Translations under genes and position numbers: made by a program
Source: Dermatophilaceae bacterium
GTDB lineage: Bacteria > Actinomycetota > Actinomycetes > Actinomycetales > Dermatophilaceae
Assembly: GCA_013361975.1 (NCBI GenBank)
Contig: JABFXB010000454.1
Coordinates: 1-10,415, forward strand
DNA length: 10,415 nucleotides
Reading direction: 5' to 3'
In this document: positions 1 to 5,131 of the stretch, piece after piece
How the letters are laid out: each line of letters begins with the position of its first letter
Position numbering within the stretch: the first letter of the stretch is position 1
Notes under the pieces: model-generated
Databases searched by the model: none
Told to the model about the DNA's origin: nothing
What the model saw: only the letters and a program-made list of their open reading frames with translations

Positions 1-1257
1 GCCGAAGACGATGACGAGGTAGATGTCGAAGACCGAGTTGTTGACGGTGTAGACGCCGAGCACGGTGATGAGCGCGGTGATCGGCGCGAGGATCGCGGGC
101 CGCACCTTGAGGATCCGCACGAAGACGCCGACCATCGGGATGCTCATGATGAGCAGCAGGATGTTGCCGATGTACATCGAGTTGATGACGCCCCAGAAGA
201 TGTCGGGGTGCGTGTCGACGAGCTGCGGGCCGGGCTGCACGCCTTGCAGGAGAAGGGCGCCGAACATCAGGGCCATGGTCGCGTTGGCCGGGATGCCGAG
301 CGTCAGCAGCGGGATGAAGGATGACGTCGCCGCGGCGTTGTTGGCCGTCTCGGGGGCGGCCACGCCCTCGATCGCACCCCGGCCGAAGCGCTCGGGCTGC
401 TTCGCACGGCGCTTCTCGACGGCATACGCGACGAGTGACGAGAGGACGGCCCCTCCACCAGGCAGCACGCCCAGGCCGAAGCCGATGCCCGAGCCGCGCG
501 CGATGGCGCCCTTGGAGTCGGAGAGGTCCTTGCGGCTCGGCCACACCTTGGTGACCTTGGCCGGCGCGTGGACCTTCTTGTGGTTCTCCTCGAGGTTGTA
601 GAGGATCTCGCCGAGACCGAAGAGGCCCATGGCGATCGGCACGAAGTCGATGCCGTCGGCGAGGTTGAGGTTGCCGAAGGTGAAGCGCTCGGCGCCGGTG
701 AACGAGTCGCGGCCCACCGTCGCGATGAGCAGGCCCAGGGCGGCGGCGACGACGGCCTTGAGCTTGCCGCCGTTGCCGACGGTCGAGACGAGCAGGACGC
801 CCAAGAGGCCGAGAGCGGCATACTCCGGCGGGCCGAAGTCGAGGGCGTAGCCGGCGATGACGGGCGCCAGCACCGACAGACCGATGATCGAGACGGTGCC
901 GCCGATGAACGAGCCGATGGCCGCGATGCCGAGGGCTGCCCCGGCCCGGCCCTGCTTGGCCATCGCGAAGCCGTCGAAGACGGTGACGACCGAGCTTGCC
1001 TCCCCGGGCAGCCGCAGCAGCACCGAGGTGATGGTGCCGCCGTACTGCGCGCCGTAGAAGATGCCGGCGAGCATGATGATCGCCGAGACCGGCTCGACGC
1101 CGTAGGTGATGGGCAGCAGGATCGCGATCGTCGCGGCCGGGCCGAGACCGGGCAGCACACCGATGAGCATGCCGATGACGACGCCGACGAGGCAGTAGAG
1201 CAGGTTGGTCGGCTGCAGGACGATGCCGAAGCCGTCGATGATCGGGGTGAAGTCCAT
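1..1257 (-). CDS. tctA: Tripartite tricarboxylate transporter large permease TctA (3' end outside window)
   Basis: This is the large integral-membrane subunit of a tripartite tricarboxylate transporter, an ion-gradient-driven importer of carboxylates that works with a small membrane subunit and a binding protein. The visible 419 residues begin MDFTPIIDGFGIVLQ. They contain family hallmarks in order: GVLPGLGPAATIAILLP near residues 33-49, FYGAQYGGTITSVLLRLPGE near 66-85, and VVTVFDGFAMAKQG soon after, followed by alternating hydrophobic segments to the edge. TctA proteins are about 500 residues, so roughly 80 C-terminal residues lie left of position 1. The ATG at 1257 is preceded by a strong GGGAGG Shine-Dalgarno sequence, and the gap to tctB is only 13 nt, so the two are translated from one mRNA. 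The substrate cannot be read from this subunit. Glucarate is inferred from the neighbouring catabolic genes. Family assignment is very secure. Confidence 0.93.
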   Translation of the reverse strand, partial: MDFTPIIDGFGIVLQPTNLLYCLVGVVIGMLIGVLPGLGPAATIAILLPITYGVEPVSAIIMLAGIFYGAQYGGTITSVLLRLPGEASSVVTVFDGFAMAKQGRAGAALGIAAIGSFIGGTVSIIGLSVLAPVIAGYALDFGPPEYAALGLLGVLLVSTVGNGGKLKAVVAAALGLLIATVGRDSFTGAERFTFGNLNLADGIDFVPIAMGLFGLGEILYNLEENHKKVHAPAKVTKVWPSRKDLSDSKGAIARGSGIGFGLGVLPGGGAVLSSLVAYAVEKRRAKQPERFGRGAIEGVAAPETANNAAATSSFIPLLTLGIPANATMALMFGALLLQGVQPGPQLVDTHPDIFWGVINSMYIGNILLLIMSIPMVGVFVRILKVRPAILAPITALITVLGVYTVNNSVFDIYLVIVFG

Positions 1258-1270
1258 GGCGCGCCTCCCT

Positions 1271-1813
1271 TCAGATCAGTCGCGGGAGCGGGATGGACAG
1301 CGCGAGCACGAACAGCGCGTAGAACGCCGCGACCGTGACCACGCTGATGAGCGCCGTCATGCGCCAGGACTCGCCGCCGAGGAAACGGAGCCAGACGACC
1401 ATCAGCACGAGCGAGGGCACCTCGAAGCCGATGACTGGCAGCAGGGCCGCGAGCGCCACGAGGGTCAGCACCCCGAGGGCAGTGAGGGCGCTCGAGCGGG
1501 TGAACTGCTCGGTGTCCTCGGCGCGCCGGCCGAAGACCACCTGCGCGACCGACAGGGCCGTGACGGCCACCGAAACGGCGAACGGCCACAGCCCGGGTCC
1601 GGGCTGGGTGAGGCTGCCGAGCCCGTAGCCGAGCGACAGGACGACGCCCGCCAGCCCCAGGACGAGGGTCACGAGACCGGCACCCACCTGGGCCAGGGGG
1701 CCCGCGTGCGGCGGGCGCTCCTCCTCCAGGTCCTGGGCGAGCTCGGCCTTGAGCTCCTCGAGGATGTCGACCTCGGCGGCCTCGGGCCGCGCCGGTTCGC
1801 TGGTCGTGCTCAT
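1271..1813 (-). CDS. tctB: Tripartite tricarboxylate transporter small membrane subunit TctB
   Basis: This is the small, poorly conserved membrane subunit of the TctCBA carboxylate importer, 180 residues long and within the usual family size range. The first 40 residues are hydrophilic and acidic, with a likely cytoplasmic helix (ILEELKAELAQDLEEE). Hydrophobic segments follow near residues 43-66, 76-94, 108-128, 132-146 and 152-174. The GPGLWPF stretch (72-78) corresponds to the GPG-x-P motif often seen before the second membrane segment in TctB proteins. The ATG at 1813 has an AGGAG Shine-Dalgarno sequence about 8 nt upstream. It sits between tctC (91-nt gap containing a hairpin) and tctA (13-nt gap), the standard C-B-A order. 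Sequence identity in this subunit is normally low, so the call rests mainly on topology, length and position. Confidence 0.88.
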   Translation of the reverse strand: MSTTSEPARPEAAEVDILEELKAELAQDLEEERPPHAGPLAQVGAGLVTLVLGLAGVVLSLGYGLGSLTQPGPGLWPFAVSVAVTALSVAQVVFGRRAEDTEQFTRSSALTALGVLTLVALAALLPVIGFEVPSLVLMVVWLRFLGGESWRMTALISVVTVAAFYALFVLALSIPLPRLI

Positions 1814-1850
1814 CCCTGGCTCCTCTTCGAGTGGGTGTCGGTCAGGTGGA

Positions 1851-1887
1851 CCCGGCGCGGGACGGGATCGCCCCCTCCCGCGCCGGG
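1851..1887 (-). terminator. 12-bp stem-loop between tctC and tctB (intercistronic, probably mRNA-stabilising or attenuating)
   Basis: Arms 1851-1862 (CCCGGCGCGGGA) and 1876-1887 (TCCCGCGCCGGG) are perfect reverse complements around a 13-nt loop. The stem is almost wholly GC. It lies just after the tctC stop codon and before tctB. There is no T-run after it on the transcribed strand, so it is not a textbook intrinsic terminator. Intercistronic hairpins downstream of binding-protein genes commonly protect the upstream message or cause partial termination, giving binding protein in excess over permease. That role is inferred here. Confidence 0.6.
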
Positions 1888-1904
1888 CTCCGGTTCGGGC
1901 CGCG

Positions 1905-2927
1905 TCAGCTGTTGGACGCGAGGGAGATGCCGAACTGCTTGAGCTTGGCGGTGTTGGAGGCGAGGTCGGCCTTGAGCTTGCTCGCCACCTCGGTGCCCGG
2001 GATCTCGAGCGGCGTGAGGTTGTTCTCCTCGTTGAACTTCTTGTACTCCTCGGTGGCGAACGTCTTCTTCGCCGCCTCGACGAGCTTGTCCTTGACGGCC
2101 TGCGGCGTGCCCTTCGGCGTCGTGATGAAGCGGTACTGCGAGACCTGCACGTCGAAGCCCTGCTCCTTGGCCGTCGGCACGTCGGGCAGGAACTTCACGC
2201 GGTCGGCCGAGAAGACGGCGAGCGGCACGAGTTTGCCGGCCTTGATGTTCTCGATGGCCTCGCCGACCTGCATCGTCGACACGTCGACCTGGGCGCCGAG
2301 CAGCGCCGTCAGGTTGGGTGCGCCGCCGTCGAACGGCACGGCCGTGGCCTTGATGCCCGCCGTCGCGAAGGTGAGGGCCGAGTTGAGCTGGGCGCCGGTG
2401 CCGACACCGGTCGTGCCGTAGCGGATCGTCTTGCCGGCGGCCTTCATGTCGGCGATCGACTTCCACCCGGTCTTCGGGTTGGTGGCGAGCACGTAGTCGT
2501 CGCGGGAGACGCCGTAGACGATGTCGAAGTCGTCGGCCTTGACCGCCTCGGACTCGGAGACGGCGAGCGGCGTGATGGCGAAGAGCGAGGCGTTCTGGAT
2601 CGCGATCGAGTAGCCGTCGGGAGAGGCGGACTGGAGCTCCTTGGCCACGAGGGCGCCGTTCGCGCCGGGCTTGTTCACGACCGGCATCGCGACGCCGAGC
2701 GACTGGCCCATCCCCTTGGACATCGCGCGGCTGATCAGGTCGCTGCTGCCGCCGGCGGAGGCGCCGACGGTCATCTGGATGCTCTTGGTCGGGTAGGCGC
2801 CGCCACCCGACGCGTCGCCACCGCCACCGCTGCCGTTCTTGACCCCGCCGCAGGCGGAGAGGGCGAGGGCGAGGGCTGCGGCGCCGGCCACGGAGGCGAC
2901 ACGGGTCCTCGTGCGAACGTTCGTCAT
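1905..2927 (-). CDS. tctC: TctC/Bug-family substrate-binding lipoprotein of the tripartite carboxylate transporter
   Basis: This extracytoplasmic solute-binding protein of the Bug/TctC family delivers a carboxylate to the TctAB permease. It has 340 residues, slightly above the usual 320 because of a glycine-rich linker. The N-terminus has basic residues, a hydrophobic core and an LSAC lipobox with the lipidated cysteine at 26, then GGVKNGSGGGGDASGGG as a spacer. Family features follow: ITVGASAGGSSD-like ligand loop (52-63), VVNKPGANGALVA (83-95) and SPDGYSI (102-108). The frame stays open upstream to an ATG at 2999, but the start at 2927 is chosen because it has AGGAG at 7-nt spacing and places the signal peptide at the very N-terminus. 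A promoter, two hairpins and tandem repeats precede it. Diacid binding, probably glucarate, is inferred from the locus. Confidence 0.93.
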   Translation of the reverse strand: MTNVRTRTRVASVAGAAALALALSACGGVKNGSGGGGDASGGGAYPTKSIQMTVGASAGGSSDLISRAMSKGMGQSLGVAMPVVNKPGANGALVAKELQSASPDGYSIAIQNASLFAITPLAVSESEAVKADDFDIVYGVSRDDYVLATNPKTGWKSIADMKAAGKTIRYGTTGVGTGAQLNSALTFATAGIKATAVPFDGGAPNLTALLGAQVDVSTMQVGEAIENIKAGKLVPLAVFSADRVKFLPDVPTAKEQGFDVQVSQYRFITTPKGTPQAVKDKLVEAAKKTFATEEYKKFNEENNLTPLEIPGTEVASKLKADLASNTAKLKQFGISLASNS

Positions 2928-2940
2928 TGAAGGTCTCCTA

Positions 2941-2980
2941 CGAGATGAGGCGAGATGAGGCGAGCTGGGGCGAGCCGGGG
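2941..2980. repeat. Four tandem 10-bp repeats in the tctC leader
   Basis: Four consecutive 10-mers are seen: CGAGATGAGG twice without change, then CGAGCTGGGG and CGAGCCGGGG. They begin just upstream of the tctC Shine-Dalgarno sequence and, if the predicted promoter is right, lie inside the 5' untranslated leader. On the mRNA they are pyrimidine-rich. The two identical copies nearest the ribosome binding site suggest recent slippage or duplication. Confidence 0.75.
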
Positions 2981-2997
2981 GCACCGGCTCGGTGCCC
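2972..2997 (-). promoter_or_regulatory. Two overlapping, mutually exclusive hairpins in the tctC 5' leader
   Basis: Stem A pairs 2972-2978 (GAGCCGG) with 2984-2990 (CCGGCTC) over a 5-nt loop. Stem B pairs 2979-2986 (GGGCACCG) with 2990-2997 (CGGTGCCC) over a 3-nt loop. The 3' arm of A in plus-strand terms lies within B's arm and loop, so both cannot form together. In the transcript, B is made first. Such competition is typical of leader switches, but no known riboswitch class is recognised and no terminator T-run is present. Confidence 0.45.
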
Positions 2998-3032
2998 ATC
3001 GGGGTGCGCTCTGTCTGTCCCTGTGCCGCCCG

Positions 3033-3062
3033 ACACTACGAATCCGCTCAATGCGTGTCCAA
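3033..3062 (-). promoter_or_regulatory. Predicted sigma-70-type promoter of tctCBA
   Basis: On the minus strand, TTGGAC (3057-3062) is followed after 18 nt by TAGTGT (3033-3038), giving a predicted transcription start near 3026 and a leader of about 99 nt. The -35 has four of six consensus bases and the -10 fits TANNNT. The same TTGGAC and a similar spacer (ATTGAGC against ATTCGAGC) occur in the promoter in front of the dehydratase operon, which supports both calls. Position is predicted, not measured. Confidence 0.6.
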
Positions 3063-3064
3063 AC

Positions 3065-3098
3065 CCGATGCTGCATCGGTTGATACCTTCCGGATATC
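3065..3098. promoter_or_regulatory. Candidate LysR-type operator pair in the divergent tctC-lysR region
   Basis: Two dyads lie side by side. GATA-N9-TATC (3082-3098) contains a T-N11-A core (T3084, A3096) and reads ATAC-N7-ATAT, close to the classical LysR box. CCGATGC-T-GCATCGG (3065-3079) is a perfect 7-1-7 palindrome. Relative to the predicted tctC start (about 3026) their centres fall near -64 and -46, the places expected for the recognition and activation sites of a LysR-type activator. The first dyad also lies just upstream of the lysR -10, which would allow autoregulation. Confidence 0.55.
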
Positions 3099-3106
3099 GC
3101 GTGAAG

Positions 3107-3112
3107 TAGTCT
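3107..3112 (+). promoter_or_regulatory. Predicted -10 element of lysR, suggesting a near-leaderless transcript
   Basis: TAGTCT fits TANNNT and ends 8 nt before the lysR ATG at 3121, so transcription would begin at about 3119-3121, at or next to the start codon. No Shine-Dalgarno sequence is visible before the ATG. Leaderless mRNAs of this geometry are common in actinomycetes. No good -35 is seen at 17 nt. Confidence 0.45.
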
Positions 3113-3120
3113 CCCGGGAC

Positions 3121-4044
3121 ATGATGACCCTCGACCAGGTGCGCGCCTTCGTCGCCGTCGCGGAGGAGCTGCACTTCGGACGCGCCGCCGAGCGCCTCAA
3201 CATGACGCAGCCGCCGCTCAGCCGTCAGATCCAGAAACTCGAGCGCACCGTCGGGGTGACCCTGCTCCAGCGCGACAACCGCAAGGTCGAGCTGACCGAG
3301 GCCGGCCGCGCCTTCCTCGACGAGTCCTACCGCCTGCTCGCGCTCGTCGAGAGCGCGGGCGACGTGGCCCGCCGCATCGACGGCGGGGCGGCAGGCACCC
3401 TGCGGCTCGGGTTCACCGCGGTGTCCGCCATAGGCGTGCTCGGCCCGCTGCTCAAGGAGCTCGAGCGCAGCCTGCCCGGCATCGAAGTGATCCTCCACGA
3501 GCGGGTCACGGCCGACCAGGCCGACGGAATCCGGCGCGGCGAGCTCGACCTGGGCCTCGCACGGCCGCCGTTCGACACGTCGGAGTTCGAGTCGCGGGTC
3601 GTCTTCCGCGAGCCGCTCTGCGCCGCGGTGCCGGCCGACCACCCACTCGCCAGGGTCTCGCGGCCGCTGACGGCGGGCGACTTCGACGGGGTGCCGGTCA
3701 TCAGCTACAACCCGGTCCAGTCGCGCTACTTCCACGAGCTCACGGTCCGGTTCCTCACCAACGCCCACCCCAGGGTGGAGCAACAGGTGCACCAGATCCT
3801 CACCGCCGTCCTGCTCGTCGCCGCGGGCCGCGGCTGCGCACTCGTTCCCGCCTCCGCGCGGTCGCTCGGGGTGCAGGGCGTCGCCTACAAGGACCTCGTC
3901 GACGGCGGGGGCGACCCCGACGGTAGCGAGGTGCCGGGACGGCCCGTCGAGCTGCACGCCATCTGGGCACGGGGCCGGCGCAGCCCCATGCTGCGGCGGG
4001 TGCTGGCGCAGATGGGGCGCATGCAGCTGAGCGTGGAGGGCTGA
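3121..4044 (+). CDS. LysR-type transcriptional regulator, likely regulator of the glucarate/TctCBA locus
   Basis: This is a DNA-binding regulator of the LysR family with 307 residues, the usual length. The N-terminal winged helix-turn-helix is clear: LDQVRAFVAVAEELHFGRAAERLNMTQPPLSRQIQKLE at about residues 4-41, then the wing with LLQRDNRKVELTEAG. A linker helix leads to the effector-binding domain, beginning at GTLRLGF (92-98), a typical start of the periplasmic-binding-protein-like fold. It is divergent from tctC and 160 bp upstream of the catabolic operon. The ATG at 3121 (or the adjacent ATG at 3124) places the domain at the N-terminus. The frame is open upstream but no better start is visible. 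Candidate operators exist on both sides of the gene. Glucarate or a pathway intermediate as coinducer is inferred from location only. Confidence 0.93.
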   Translation: MMTLDQVRAFVAVAEELHFGRAAERLNMTQPPLSRQIQKLERTVGVTLLQRDNRKVELTEAGRAFLDESYRLLALVESAGDVARRIDGGAAGTLRLGFTAVSAIGVLGPLLKELERSLPGIEVILHERVTADQADGIRRGELDLGLARPPFDTSEFESRVVFREPLCAAVPADHPLARVSRPLTAGDFDGVPVISYNPVQSRYFHELTVRFLTNAHPRVEQQVHQILTAVLLVAAGRGCALVPASARSLGVQGVAYKDLVDGGGDPDGSEVPGRPVELHAIWARGRRSPMLRRVLAQMGRMQLSVEG

Positions 4045-4060
4045 GCCCGACCAGCAGGGA

Positions 4061-4128
4061 TGATGCCCCCTGAGCATCACGGCATACGAAATCCGTCTTG
4101 GACAGGTATTCGAGCCTCTTCCTAGCCT
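4061..4128 (+). promoter_or_regulatory. Predicted promoter and LysR-type operators of the dehydratase operon
   Basis: TTGGAC (4098-4103) and TAGCCT (4123-4128) are 19 nt apart, giving a predicted start near 4135 and a leader of about 70 nt. Upstream is TGATGC-N7-GCATCA (4061-4079), a perfect dyad with T-N11-A (T4064, A4076), centred at about -65. A weaker dyad-like box, ATAC-N7-GTCT (4084-4098), is centred at about -44. The arrangement parallels the tctC promoter. The 4061-4079 dyad begins 17 nt after the lysR stop and could alternatively act as a weak hairpin ending lysR, but no T-run follows it. Confidence 0.55.
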
Positions 4129-4130
4129 GA

Positions 4131-4204
4131 GGCCACTCACTGGCCCAGCGGCGGGCCCACCGGACACAGGGACGGGCAGCCGCTCCGTCGCAAAGGACGT
4201 TCTC
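4131..4204 (+). other. Leader region before the dehydratase gene
   Basis: This stretch has a small dyad GGCCA-N5-TGGCC (4131-4145) at the predicted transcription start, a weak 6-bp stem (4147-4152 with 4179-4184), and the Shine-Dalgarno sequence AAAGGA (4192-4197) seven nucleotides before the GTG start. No small reading frame or known riboswitch is recognised in it. Confidence 0.35.
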
Positions 4205-5116
4205 GTGCCCCTCGCCCCCGACGAACTCGCCCACACGCTGGGCAAGGGACTGCTCTCGTTCCCCGTCACCCACTTCACGCCGGACCTCGCGTTCGACGAG
4301 GCGGCCTACCGCGACCACCTGTCGTGGCTGAGCGGCTACGACGTCGCGGGCCTCTTCGCCGCCGGCGGCACGGGCGAGGGCTTTTCGCTGCGCACCGAGG
4401 AGATCGACACCGTGGTGCGAGTCGCCGTCGACGAGATCGGCGGCAAGGTGCCGGTGCTCGCCCCCGCCACCGGCGGCACCGCGGTCGCGATCGCCCAGGC
4501 CAAGGCCGCCGAGGCCGCCGGCGCCGACGGCGTCCTGCTCTTCCCGCCCTACCTCACCGAGGCGGGCCAGCGCGGCCTCGTCGAGCACATCTCCGCCGTA
4601 TGCCGTGCCACCTCCCTCGGCGTCATCGCGTACTCGCGCGCCAACGCGGTCCTCGGCGACGTCGCCGTGGCCGAGGCGGCAGAGCGCAACCCGAACCTCA
4701 TCGGCCTCAAGGACGGCGTCGGCAACGTCGAGGCGATGACCCGCACCTACGCCCGCGTCGGCGACCGCCTGCTCTACGTCGGCGGCCTGCCCACCGCGGA
4801 GACGTTCGCCCTACCTCTGCTGCAGCTCGGCGTCACGACGTACTCCTCGGCCATCTTCAACTTCGTGCCGGACTTCGCCGTCGGCTTCTACCAGGACGTC
4901 CGCCGCCAGGACCTCGAGGCCGTCTACCGCAGGCTCAACGACTTCGTGCTGCCCTACCTCGACATCCGTGACCGCGAGCGTGGGTACGCCGTGAGCATCA
5001 TCAAGGGTGGCCTCCAGGCCATCGGCCGACCGGCCGGGCCCGTGCGCCCGCCGCTGACGGACCTCACCCAGCAGGACGTGTCGGACCTCAAGATCCTCAT
5101 CGACAAGATCAGCTGA
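4205..5116 (+). CDS. kdgD: 5-dehydro-4-deoxyglucarate dehydratase (DapA/NAL superfamily)
   Basis: It probably dehydrates and decarboxylates 5-dehydro-4-deoxy-D-glucarate to 2,5-dioxopentanoate, water and CO2 (EC 4.2.1.41), the second step of the non-aldolase glucarate pathway. The 303 residues form a class I aldolase-type TIM barrel. Visible are GLLSFPVTHF (15-24), the AAGGTGE loop (52-58), Tyr143 in VIAYSRANA and the Schiff-base Lys169 in LIGLKDGVGN. These are the marks of this enzyme rather than of dihydrodipicolinate synthase, and the following two genes complete the pathway. The start is GTG at 4205, backed by AAAGGA at 7-nt spacing. The next gene begins 15 nt downstream. As I recall the family, GTGEFFSL is usual; here it reads GTGEGFSL, a possible minor variation. 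Another acid-sugar lyase of the superfamily is the main alternative. Confidence 0.9.
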   Translation: MPLAPDELAHTLGKGLLSFPVTHFTPDLAFDEAAYRDHLSWLSGYDVAGLFAAGGTGEGFSLRTEEIDTVVRVAVDEIGGKVPVLAPATGGTAVAIAQAKAAEAAGADGVLLFPPYLTEAGQRGLVEHISAVCRATSLGVIAYSRANAVLGDVAVAEAAERNPNLIGLKDGVGNVEAMTRTYARVGDRLLYVGGLPTAETFALPLLQLGVTTYSSAIFNFVPDFAVGFYQDVRRQDLEAVYRRLNDFVLPYLDIRDRERGYAVSIIKGGLQAIGRPAGPVRPPLTDLTQQDVSDLKILIDKIS

Positions 5117-5131
5117 ACGGAGTTCCTCGGC

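Noticed and set aside
303..1589. Long minus-strand open frame overlapping tctA and tctB in another frame
   Set aside because: The translation is Ser/Arg/Pro-rich and unlike any family. The overlapping frame gives clear TctA and TctB membrane proteins with good ribosome sites.
1905..2999. Longer tctC protein starting at the ATG at 2999
   Set aside because: It would place 24 residues before the lipoprotein signal peptide. The ATG at 2927 has a well-spaced AGGAG, and the extra segment covers the tandem repeats and hairpins of the leader.
2992..3120. Upstream extension of the LysR frame
   Set aside because: The added 43 residues are not helix-turn-helix sequence and overlap the predicted tctC promoter and operators. 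LysR proteins normally begin a few residues before the first helix, as with the ATG at 3121.
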